A stretch of 24,800 bases of DNA from assembly GCA_902812455.1 (NCBI GenBank), contig CADDZH010000077.1, positions 1-24,800 on the forward strand. Direction: 5' to 3'. This DNA is from Chloroflexota bacterium. Its GTDB lineage: Bacteria > Chloroflexota > Ktedonobacteria > Ktedonobacterales > Ktedonobacteraceae. Of this stretch, positions 1 to 7,394 are shown one piece after another. Below the pieces are notes generated by a model. The model was not told the origin of the DNA. It was given only the letters and a program-made list of their open reading frames with translations, and made no database searches. Positions within the stretch are counted from its first letter, which is position 1. Every line of letters starts with the position of its first letter. A program made the translations under genes and the position numbers.

Positions 1-564
1 ACCAGCAGCTACGGCCCCGTTTTCACCTTGAGAAGAGGGAAGAGCAGCCTGCTCATCTCGTTCAGCAGAAGATGGTGGCAGTGGCTCAGGCCCGGGATCG
101 TCAGGGGCGAGAGGGAATGGTCGCCCCTGGCTTCTATTGCTGGCGGCACCATTGCTTGCTGCCTGGGGCCTGGACCTGCGCCCAAAGAAGCCCCCTCTTC
201 TGGGAAATTCGCCCTGGCCTTGATCTTGCAGCCACCTGGCATAGCTTTCTCTTGAGGAGAAGACGAGGAAACGGCGCTGGCGTGCAAATTCGGCGGGGCT
301 GGAACCGCCTGGAGCAATGACAATCAACTCGGCCTGGAGTTTACGTCGCATGTCCTTGAGGCGCTCGAAATCAAAGGGGCGCTGGAATGATTTGTTTTGG
401 GAAGGCAAGACAATAGCAATTTGTTTCCGTCCAAGTTTCTCTTGTGTCAGGATAGCAGCTAACACGCTTTCCCTGTCATCATCGGGGTTCACATCGATCA
501 TGCCGATGGTTGCGCTGCGGGGATCATTCGCGCCCAGTAGTTCGGCGCCATTTCCCTGTCTCAT
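1..564 (-). CDS. Hypothetical protein, N-terminal part, runs off the left edge
   Basis: An open frame of 188 codons runs from an ATG at 564 down to base 1 without a stop, so the C-terminus lies outside the window. The start has a GAGGG Shine-Dalgarno about 8 nt upstream. Residues 1-110 alternate hydrophobic strands and helices: a DPRSATIGMIDVNP start, then KQIAIVLP and AELIVIAP strands and a FLVFSSRES strand. This suggests a small Rossmann-like or baseplate-J-N-terminal-like alpha/beta domain. After about residue 115 the chain becomes rich in Gly, Arg, Pro, Ser and Gln and is probably disordered. I do not recognise a named family. Proteins with this layout in related bacteria often continue into a low-complexity linker and a membrane or repeat region, but that is inference. 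It is transcribed divergently from the cyclase/STAND gene. Confidence 0.75.
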   Translation of the reverse strand, partial: MRQGNGAELLGANDPRSATIGMIDVNPDDDRESVLAAILTQEKLGRKQIAIVLPSQNKSFQRPFDFERLKDMRRKLQAELIVIAPGGSSPAEFARQRRFLVFSSRESYARWLQDQGQGEFPRRGGFFGRRSRPQAASNGAASNRSQGRPFPLAPDDPGPEPLPPSSAERDEQAALPSSQGENGAVAAG

Positions 565-850
565 CTTGTTATCCCTCTTCGTCCCTAAAAATAGCGTATT
601 CTCGCCGATGTTGACATTTTACACTATCTCGTGGAAATCGTGAAGAGCTATATGAAACTAATTTTCTTCCCAAAGAATAAACGAGTGAGTGAATGTTTTG
701 GGGGATTATAATAAAGATGCCAAACCCTACCGGGGAGAGATGAGCGAATGCGATATAATGAGATTCACCAGACCTTCGCTATAACTTGATCGCAGGCAAG
801 GCGAGGCTGGGTAGGTAATACAAACTATAATGGCGGCCGGGAGGCTCTGT
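565..850. promoter_or_regulatory. Divergent intergenic region with two TATAAT boxes
   Basis: This 286-bp gap separates two divergent genes and must hold promoters for both. On the plus strand there are two perfect TATAAT hexamers, at 707-712 and 754-759, but neither has a good -35 at 16-18 bp. A TTGACA at 611-616 has no matching -10. A 14-codon open frame (740-784) starts just after GGGGAGAG and could be a leader peptide, but its spacing is too short for a standard ribosome site. I see no terminator or clear operator. Confidence 0.35.
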
Positions 851-3727
851 ATGCGTAATCTTCCAATGGGAACAATTACGCTACTTTTTACTGACATCGA
901 GGGATCGACGCAACTGCTCGAGCAGCTAGGTGATGACTATGCTGATGTGTTGACAACATACCGCGGTTTGCTGCGTACCGCTTTTTTGCAGTGGGGCGGC
1001 CATGAAGTGGATACCCAGGGCGATTCCTTTTTCGTAGTCTTTACTCGTGCTGCAAGTGCAGTAGCAGCAGCAATAACTGCTCAGCGCGCTCTTGCCAACC
1101 ACCCATGGCCACACGGCGTTACTGTTCGAGCGCGCATGGGGCTACATACAGGCGAGCCTGAACTCTCCTCTGAGGGTTATATCGGGCTTGATGTGCATCG
1201 TGCTGCACGAATTATGAGCGCTGGTCATGGCGGGCAGGTATTACTTTCCCAGACGACCAGCGAACTTGCAGTACACGACTTGCCGGATGGTATAAGCCTG
1301 CGAGACCTGGGGGAACACCTGCTGAGGGATATCAAGCGCCCTATGCATCTTTTCCAACTGGTTATTCCTGATTTGCTCACTGATTTTCCGCCGCTCAAAA
1401 CACTGGATGCTCCCCTTCACCACCTTCCGATCCCATTAACATCATTTGTTGGGCGAGAGCGAGAGATAGCAGAAGTCAGCGAACTCTTACGCCGGCCAGA
1501 GGTTCGCCTGCTCACTCTCACAGGAACAGTAGGTGTAGGTAAAACCCGTCTTGCAATGCACGTAGCAGCAAATACCAGTGATTTTTTCATCCATGGTGTG
1601 CTATTCATCCCCCTATCATCAGTGAATGAGGCGGCCCTGGTGCTACCCACTATTGCCCAGGCATTAGAGGTAAGCGAGGATGGAGAGCAGCCTTTGCTAG
1701 AGCGCCTGAAAGCCGCTCTTCAAGAGATGCAATTGCTTCTGATTCTGGATAACTTTGAGCAGGTCGTTGATGCAGGTCTTGCAGTAGCAGCTTTGTTGGC
1801 TGACTGCCCCAGGCTCAAAATATTGGTGACCAGCAGGGTTATATTGCATGTCCAGGCAGAGCATGTATACACGATTACTCCCCTGACAGTACCCGATATC
1901 ACACACCTGCCAGAACCGGCAGCGCTCGCACAGAATGAAGCGGTGACACTGTTCGTCCAGCGAGCCAAAACAACCAAACCGGATTTCCAATTGACTGGCG
2001 ACAATGCAGAGGCTATCGCCAGGATCTGCGTGCTCCTGGATGGACTGCCGCTTGCAATAGAACTTGCCGCCGCGCGTAGTAAATATGTTTCACCGCAAAC
2101 ACTGCTTGCGCAGTTGGAGCAGAGGTTATCTGTCTTAACAGGTGGAGCACGTGATCTTCCAGAGCGGCAGCGGACGTTGAGAGAAGCAATTGCATGGAGC
2201 TACGACCTCCTGGGGCCTGTTGAACAGAAAGTGTTCAGGCGACTATCCGTCTTTTCTGGCGGTAGCTCACTGGATGCCGTTATACAGGTATGTGCTGTCG
2301 CAGATGATCTAGAAGGCGGCTTCCCAGAAGTGCTAGAAGCCCTGGTGGACAAGAATTTATTGCGACAAGAGGAACAGGTGGAGGGAAATGTTCGCTACTG
2401 GATATTGCAGACGATACGAGAGTTTGGGTTGGAGTGCCTGGCGAACGCGGGAGAATTAGAAGTCACTCGTAACGCGCATGCAGCATATTACCTGTCTCTG
2501 GTGGAAAAATCTGTACCATACCTGGCAGGTGCTGAGCAGGCAAGATGGCATGACAGGCTGGAGCAGGAACACGAGAACTTGCGTGCAGCGCTTGAGTGGA
2601 CGCTAAAGCAGGCAGAGATGGAAGAGCGGAAGGCGGAGTACGCGTTGAAAATGTGCATAGCGTTGATGAGCTTCTGGGAAGTGCGAGGCTACTTCAGGGA
2701 GGGACGTATGTTCCTGGAACAGGCTCTAGCGCTAAGCAAGAGCATCGCCTCAACGGTAAAGGGAGAAGCACTCTACGGCGCTGGATTACTCGCTCTCCTG
2801 CAGAACGACCACAAGCGAGCAGAGGAGCTGCTTCAAGAGAGCCTGGAACTGTTCCGCAGCCTGGAAGATAAATCAGGCATAGCAAAGTCACTCCGCCTTC
2901 TGGGGAGTCTTGCCAGGGCGAGAAATATGTATCGCCAGGCAAGATCATTATTAGAGGAGGCTCTGACCATCTCCACAGAACTAGCAGATAAAAAAGGCAT
3001 TGCCACTACACGTGAAATCCTGGCTGAGGTATACACTGCTCAAGGTAACTACAAAAGCGCAAGCGCGCTGCTCGAGGAGAATCTTGTCCTCTATAGTACG
3101 CTGGGCCAGCTTTATCGTACCGACTATGTGCTCTACTACCTGGCACGTGTCCTCTTTCTATCGAAAGGCGATCAAGAGAAAGCCTATGCGATGGCAGATG
3201 AGAGCCTGGAGCGCTTCAGAGAGGTTGGGCATAAACAATTCATAGCCTATACACTTAGTCTCCTGGGGCAGATGCTCCAACGCTATGGAGAAGATAGCAA
3301 AGCCCGCCAGTTCTCTCAAGAGAGTGTAGCAATTTTCAAGGAGCTCGACTACAAGAGGGGTATCGCTGAATCGCTCATAAACCTGGCGCGTATAGAAGCT
3401 TCCGCTGGCAATGTGAAGGCAGCAGAGGGCTATTTCGAAGAGAGCTGGATAATACTGAGAGAGATAGACGACAAAGAACTAAGCGCGCAATGCCTGGAAG
3501 GGTTAGGAGAGGTAGCGGTAATGCAGGGTACACTGTATCGAGCAGCGCAACTATGGGGAACGGCAGCGACGCTTCGCGCTGCCATCGGCGCACCGATGCC
3601 GCCTGCTTACCGCGCTTCTTATGAACGTGCAGTAGCTGAGGCACGCTCTAAACTAAATGAGCAATTTGCAGCAGCCTGGGCGAAAGGCCGGACTCTACCT
3701 CCTTCTAAAGTGCTGCATACTGTGTAG
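851..3727 (+). CDS. STAND-type regulator: nucleotide-cyclase head, NB-ARC ATPase, TPR tail
   Basis: This is a 958-residue cytoplasmic signalling protein. Residues 7-170 form a class III cyclase homology domain, with metal-binding aspartates D15 (FTDIEGST) and D58 (TQGDSFF). Residues 197-460 are an NB-ARC/AAA-like switch ATPase, with Walker A GTVGVGKT (225-232), Walker B LLLILD ending at D300, an LVTSR sensor and GLPL at 398-401. From about 530 to 870 there are TPR-like helical repeats. The C-terminus (LWGTAATLRAAIG...) matches the end of LuxR/MalT-like STAND proteins, but the chain stops there without a helix-turn-helix. The cyclase head has Asp (54) where adenylate cyclases have the substrate Lys, and His (116) where they have the transition-state Asn, so catalysis is doubtful. 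I chose the start at 851 because GGGAGG sits 6 nt upstream. An in-frame ATG at 830 lacks a good ribosome site. It probably senses a ligand through the TPRs, but its output is unknown. Confidence 0.9.
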   Translation: MRNLPMGTITLLFTDIEGSTQLLEQLGDDYADVLTTYRGLLRTAFLQWGGHEVDTQGDSFFVVFTRAASAVAAAITAQRALANHPWPHGVTVRARMGLHTGEPELSSEGYIGLDVHRAARIMSAGHGGQVLLSQTTSELAVHDLPDGISLRDLGEHLLRDIKRPMHLFQLVIPDLLTDFPPLKTLDAPLHHLPIPLTSFVGREREIAEVSELLRRPEVRLLTLTGTVGVGKTRLAMHVAANTSDFFIHGVLFIPLSSVNEAALVLPTIAQALEVSEDGEQPLLERLKAALQEMQLLLILDNFEQVVDAGLAVAALLADCPRLKILVTSRVILHVQAEHVYTITPLTVPDITHLPEPAALAQNEAVTLFVQRAKTTKPDFQLTGDNAEAIARICVLLDGLPLAIELAAARSKYVSPQTLLAQLEQRLSVLTGGARDLPERQRTLREAIAWSYDLLGPVEQKVFRRLSVFSGGSSLDAVIQVCAVADDLEGGFPEVLEALVDKNLLRQEEQVEGNVRYWILQTIREFGLECLANAGELEVTRNAHAAYYLSLVEKSVPYLAGAEQARWHDRLEQEHENLRAALEWTLKQAEMEERKAEYALKMCIALMSFWEVRGYFREGRMFLEQALALSKSIASTVKGEALYGAGLLALLQNDHKRAEELLQESLELFRSLEDKSGIAKSLRLLGSLARARNMYRQARSLLEEALTISTELADKKGIATTREILAEVYTAQGNYKSASALLEENLVLYSTLGQLYRTDYVLYYLARVLFLSKGDQEKAYAMADESLERFREVGHKQFIAYTLSLLGQMLQRYGEDSKARQFSQESVAIFKELDYKRGIAESLINLARIEASAGNVKAAEGYFEESWIILREIDDKELSAQCLEGLGEVAVMQGTLYRAAQLWGTAATLRAAIGAPMPPAYRASYERAVAEARSKLNEQFAAAWAKGRTLPPSKVLHTV

Positions 3728-3745
3728 GTATGCAGCCGTAGGAGC

Positions 3746-3969
3746 CGATCATGATGTTTAACAACCAGGATCGGCACTGAACCGCTGGCCCCCGTGCTGG
3801 AGGGACAGGGGGTGGGATGGAGTGGATGTCGGGGCCTTGTGCCTGTCCCCGCTGCTGTAGGTGCGCGGCTGCAGCGGGGGACAGGCACAAGGCCCCCGCC
3901 CAACCTCTCAGCCGCCCCTTGTCCCTACAGCATCCCCTTACCGATCCTGGTCGTTAAATTTCATAATTG
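3746..3969. repeat. Imperfect palindrome of about 224 bp with 31-bp terminal inverted repeats
   Basis: The outer arms 3746-3776 and 3939-3969 match as inverted repeats at about 25 of 31 positions, around the shared core TTTAACRACCAGGATCGG. Inner arms 3831-3855 and 3871-3896 are a near-perfect 25-bp inverted repeat with one extra G, around a 15-nt loop. A third weaker pair, GGAGGGACAGGGGGTGG against its partner near 3911-3927, lies between them. The element sits between the convergent stop codons of the STAND gene and pckA. It has no credible gene and no clear target-site duplication. It could be a MITE-like non-autonomous element or a large bidirectional terminator hairpin. Confidence 0.75.
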
Positions 3970-3980
3970 CGCCCCGGTAT

Positions 3981-5564
3981 TTAGTGGGGGCCCGCGTTGC
4001 GCACGTCGTCACCGACAAGCGTGAACTGCTGGAAGTTCATCTTAAAGCGAGCAGCGAGTTTTGCTGCATCTCGATCATAGGCTTCCTTGTCGGCCCAGGT
4101 ATTGCGTGGAATGAGCAGTTCGCTGGGTACGCCGGGACAGGATGTTGGTGAACGGAGTCCAAACACGGGATCAGTATATGTCTCGGCGCGATCCAGCTCA
4201 CCCTTGATCGCTGCGCTCACCATTGCGCGAGTGTAGTTGATATTGATGCGCTCGCCAATACCATAAGGGCCGCCGGTCCAGCCGGTGTTGACGAGATAGC
4301 AGCGCACATTGTGCTTTTCTATGCGCTCGCGCAGCAAATTAGCATATTCGCCCGGTTGCAATGGCAAGAAAGGAGCGCCAAAGCACGAGCTAAAAGTTGC
4401 CTCTGGAGTCGTGACGCCCGCTTCGGTGCCTGCCAGCTTGCTCGTATAGCCCGACAGGAAGTAGTACATGGCCTGCTCCGTTGTGAGCCTGGAAATGGGT
4501 GGTAAGACGCCAAACGAATCGGCGGAGAGGAAGAGAATCGCATTCGGATGCCCTGCCTGGCCGGATTCGATCACGTTATCGATGTACTCGACGGGGTAAG
4601 CAGCGCGGGTATTTTCGGTCAGCGAATCATTACCATATTCGGGGTCGCGAGTCTTGGGATCGAGCACGACATTCTCATAGACAGCGCCAAAGCGTATGGC
4701 ATTCCATATCTGCGGCTCGTATTTCTTCGAGAGATTAATGCACTTCGCATAACAGCCACCTTCAAAGTTGAAGATGCCATTTTCGCCCCAGCCATGCTCG
4801 TCATCACCGACCAGATGACGGCTCGGGTCTGCTGAGAGGCTCGTTTTACCTGTACCTGAGAGCCCAAAGAAGAGCGCAACATCACCTTCATCTCCCACGT
4901 TTGCGGAGCAATGCATGGGCAGCACGCCTTCATTTGGCAGCAAATAGTTGAGGATAGTGAAGACCGATTTTTTCATCTCACCTGCGTACTCTGTTCCTGC
5001 AATCAATACCAGCCGCTCTTCAAAATCGATAATGATCGCTGTATCGGAGCGAGTGCCATGTATACGCCTGTCGGCATGGAAATGGGGCACACACAGGATA
5101 GTAAAGGCCGGGCGATCGATGTCCTGATCGGTTTCTTTTACCCGCAGGAAGAGCTGGTGCGCAAAGAGATTATGCCAGGCCAGTTCGGTAATCACCTGCA
5201 GCGGTATGCGATATTTCGGATCGGCCCCGGCAGCAGCATCGAGGACATAGATATCACGACCTTGCAAATAGGCAGCGAGGCTACTGCGCAGGGCTTCAAA
5301 ATCTTCGCGAGAAATTGGGTGATTGATATCGCCCCACCAGATTTTTGCCGCGTACTCTTCGTTAGAGACGATGTATTTATCTTTGGGCGAGCGGCCCGTG
5401 TGCGAACCGGTTGTGGCGGCAAAGGCGCCGTTGGAGGCCAGTTCACCCTCATGTCGCGCTAACGCGTGTTCAACTAAAATAGCGGGGGCAAGGTTCCAGT
5501 AGACCTTTCCTAAGTTGACCAGCCCATATTCTTCCAGAGCTTTCCTGCTCATCATAAGCGTCAT
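3981..5564 (-). CDS. pckA: Phosphoenolpyruvate carboxykinase (ATP)
   Basis: This cytoplasmic enzyme converts oxaloacetate and ATP to phosphoenolpyruvate, CO2 and ADP, the first committed step of gluconeogenesis from TCA-cycle acids. The 527-residue product has the usual length of the ATP-dependent family. Visible motifs are TGRSPKDK (56-63) for substrate binding, the P-loop GLSGTGKT (234-241, with K240), and LVGDDEHGW with metal-binding D254/D255, followed by the NFEGGCYAK signature. The start at 5564 was chosen because AAAGGAG lies upstream with about 9 nt between GGAG and the ATG. A 15-residue longer frame to 5609 lacks support. It is preceded on the same strand by murD, 208 bp away, and probably has its own promoter. 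It converges with the STAND gene across the palindrome at 3746-3969. In metabolic context it fits with the acetate-control acu genes further right. Confidence 0.97.
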   Translation of the reverse strand: MTLMMSRKALEEYGLVNLGKVYWNLAPAILVEHALARHEGELASNGAFAATTGSHTGRSPKDKYIVSNEEYAAKIWWGDINHPISREDFEALRSSLAAYLQGRDIYVLDAAAGADPKYRIPLQVITELAWHNLFAHQLFLRVKETDQDIDRPAFTILCVPHFHADRRIHGTRSDTAIIIDFEERLVLIAGTEYAGEMKKSVFTILNYLLPNEGVLPMHCSANVGDEGDVALFFGLSGTGKTSLSADPSRHLVGDDEHGWGENGIFNFEGGCYAKCINLSKKYEPQIWNAIRFGAVYENVVLDPKTRDPEYGNDSLTENTRAAYPVEYIDNVIESGQAGHPNAILFLSADSFGVLPPISRLTTEQAMYYFLSGYTSKLAGTEAGVTTPEATFSSCFGAPFLPLQPGEYANLLRERIEKHNVRCYLVNTGWTGGPYGIGERININYTRAMVSAAIKGELDRAETYTDPVFGLRSPTSCPGVPSELLIPRNTWADKEAYDRDAAKLAARFKMNFQQFTLVGDDVRNAGPH

Positions 5565-5614
5565 ATGCTCTCTCTCCTTTGAGACCCAATGCTGAGAAAC
5601 TAAACACATGTATC

Positions 5615-5644
5615 TCTATACACCAATGAAACTGCTATAGGCAA
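5615..5644 (-). promoter_or_regulatory. Candidate sigma-70 promoter for pckA
   Basis: Reading the minus strand, TTGCCT (5644-5639) is followed after 18 nt by TATAGA (5620-5615). This would start transcription near 5608, about 44 nt before the pckA ATG. The match to the consensus is only moderate. The remaining gap to murD (5645-5772) shows no terminator or other clear signal. Confidence 0.35.
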
Positions 5645-5772
5645 TGCAAGAGGGAACAGAGCTAATATTTTGCCTCTGCCTCCCATTTCCTGAGCACAAG
5701 AATTCTCTCCATGCTTTCTTTCTAAGTATACATTACAATTGTGTGCGCTAGCCACAGAAAGATTGTTGGAAG

Positions 5773-7140
5773 TCATGAGCGTTTCTGCAAGGCGCGAACG
5801 TAGGAGACGAAGTGGTTACCGCGATCAAATTCGTTGAGGAACATGCCAAAGCTGGTGAAGCCAGGCGAAAAAAGGAGGGTATCACCGGGACGCACCAGTG
5901 ATACTGCTGTATCCATCGCTTGCGTGAAGTTGTCGAATACGCCGCGTACAGGGCTGCTTACATGCTGCTTTTTTGCCTCCTCTTGCAGCGCGGGCAGTAA
6001 TTCATCGGTGCCCGAACCTGCAAGCAGCACCACATCACGGCAGCGACGGATAATGCTAGCAGGCCAATCCTCCAATGGCAGGTGCTTCGTAGTGCCTCCC
6101 GCAATCAGAACGATAGGCCCTGCAAACGCTTCTATAGCTACTCGACCAGCAACAGGCGTTGTGCTGGTTGTATCATTGATAAAGCGCACACCGTTCACAA
6201 CGGCAACTTCCTCCAGGCGGTGGGCAACGCCGCGAAAATTGCGCACAGTATCTGCAATGATGGCGTCAGGAACACCAAGCAGGCGAGCAGTAGTGGTAGC
6301 CAGCAGCACATTCTCAAGGTTGTGCCTGCCAATGAGCGGGGTTTCGCTAAAGATAAATGGCCAGAGCTGCTGCGAGCCACGCTCGAAGCTTCCTCCACGC
6401 TGCAGGCTGGCAAACCAGGTTCTCGCGGGCGCTTCTTCCCCAAAACGGCGCGTCCAGGGATTATCGTAGTTAAAAATGGCGAGGTCGTCCGGGTGCTGGT
6501 AGCGAAAGATGGTGGACTTGGCTCCGGCATACTCCTCCATACTGGCATATGAGTTGAGATGGTCAGGATAGATGTTGGTCATAACCGCCACCTGCGGGCT
6601 GAGTTTATGGGGTGCCAGGCCCTCGAGCTGCCAGCTTGATAGCTCCAGGACGACCTGGGTTTCAGGGCTGATTTGTGGCAGCAAGGAGAGCGTCTCCACG
6701 CCCGCGATGTTGCCTCCTAAGACAGTGGGTGCGCCGCTTTCTTGCAGTATCCTGTAGATCAGGGTAGAGGTGGTGGTTTTGCCGCGCGTGCCGGTGATGC
6801 CAATGATACGAGCAGGGCAGGCTAGAAAGAAGAGCGCAATTTCCATCTCGATTCGCGCGCCATGCTCGCTGGCAAGCCGCAGGTAGGGTGAGGATAAGGG
6901 GATGCCAGGATTACGGATCACGATCTCGGCCCAGAGAAAATCTTCATCGCGGTGCTCTCCCAGCACAAATTCTATGGGCAAGCCGGCCAGCGCGCGAACG
7001 CTTGGCGCAAGCACCTCCGGTGATTTCAAATCGGTCACGCGCACGATCGCTCCTTGCTCGGCAGCATAGCGCGCCGCCGCTATACCTGAACCCTGCAGGC
7101 CTAATCCCATGACCAGTACGCGCTTTCCACGCAAATCCAT
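5773..7140 (-). CDS. murD: UDP-N-acetylmuramoylalanine--D-glutamate ligase
   Basis: MurD adds D-glutamate to UDP-MurNAc-L-Ala in the cytoplasm during peptidoglycan precursor synthesis, using ATP. The 455-residue product has a Rossmann-like N-terminal domain (VLVMGLGLQGSG, 8-19), the Mur-ligase P-loop GTRGKTT (117-123, K121), a central domain with PDHLNSYASMEEYAGAK that carries the lysine normally carbamylated, and a C-terminal domain ending in SPGFTSFGMFLNEFDRGNHF. The usual NDSKATN motif reads NDTTSTTP, a variant I associate with some non-proteobacterial MurD proteins. The start at 7140 follows GGAGG by 6 nt. The upstream ATG at 7155 would overlap that ribosome site. No other cell-wall gene is nearby, so this copy lies outside any dcw cluster in view. 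A paralogue elsewhere is possible. Confidence 0.93.
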   Translation of the reverse strand: MDLRGKRVLVMGLGLQGSGIAAARYAAEQGAIVRVTDLKSPEVLAPSVRALAGLPIEFVLGEHRDEDFLWAEIVIRNPGIPLSSPYLRLASEHGARIEMEIALFFLACPARIIGITGTRGKTTTSTLIYRILQESGAPTVLGGNIAGVETLSLLPQISPETQVVLELSSWQLEGLAPHKLSPQVAVMTNIYPDHLNSYASMEEYAGAKSTIFRYQHPDDLAIFNYDNPWTRRFGEEAPARTWFASLQRGGSFERGSQQLWPFIFSETPLIGRHNLENVLLATTTARLLGVPDAIIADTVRNFRGVAHRLEEVAVVNGVRFINDTTSTTPVAGRVAIEAFAGPIVLIAGGTTKHLPLEDWPASIIRRCRDVVLLAGSGTDELLPALQEEAKKQHVSSPVRGVFDNFTQAMDTAVSLVRPGDTLLFSPGFTSFGMFLNEFDRGNHFVSYVRALQKRS

Positions 7141-7209
7141 AGAACGCCTCCTCACTTTTCTGCACGCCCATCTTAGCAGAATGGAATTGCCTCTGGCAAG
7201 GGATGAACA

Positions 7210-7239
7210 GGGTGTAATGAATTGCGCCCCTACAAATCA
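7210..7239. repeat. Small hairpin repeat of the TGTAGGGGC type
   Basis: The arms GGGTGTAAT (7210-7218) and ATTGCGCCC (7221-7229) form a near-complete stem with two G-U pairs. Their right flank reads CTACA, giving TGTAGGGGCGCAAT on the minus strand. It belongs with the TGTAGGGGC hairpins at 21853-21950. It lies between the divergent murD and histidine kinase genes. Confidence 0.5.
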
Positions 7240-7240
7240 C

Positions 7241-7267
7241 TTGTATAGAGGAAAAAAAGAATATAAT
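7241..7267 (+). promoter_or_regulatory. Possible promoter for the histidine kinase operon
   Basis: A perfect TATAAT at 7262-7267 lies in an A-rich stretch. The best -35-like hexamer is TTGTAT at 7241-7246, only 15 nt away, which is shorter than normal. Transcription would begin near 7274, leaving about a 120-nt leader before the kinase start. The rest of the 254-bp gap between murD and the kinase shows only the hairpin repeat at 7210. Confidence 0.35.
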
Positions 7268-7394
7268 ATAAGCAGTCCTATTATGGATATGAGTGGTATG
7301 TTAGCATCGGTCTTGCATGTAATGATCATGTAAACAGGAACAGGACAATAGAGAACGTTTACCTTTCCGGGTAACTAGAAATAGATGGCGTGGT

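Noticed and set aside
9..643. Several short frames on both strands in the left edge region (28-255, 72-320 and 317-643 plus; 9-323 minus)
   Set aside because: They overlap the 188-codon reverse frame that has a ribosome site and a protein-like sequence. Their own sequences look like frame shadows.
740..784. 14-codon leader-peptide-like frame before the STAND gene
   Set aside because: The GGGGAG site is too close to the ATG, and there is no attenuator hairpin or conserved context.
3794..4151. Two forward frames (76 and 96 codons) inside the palindrome and the pckA 3' end
   Set aside because: Their sequence comes from repeat arms and the antisense of pckA, with no ribosome site.
5565..5609. 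15-residue N-terminal extension of pckA
   Set aside because: It includes the ribosome site AAAGGAGAG and does not resemble the family's start.
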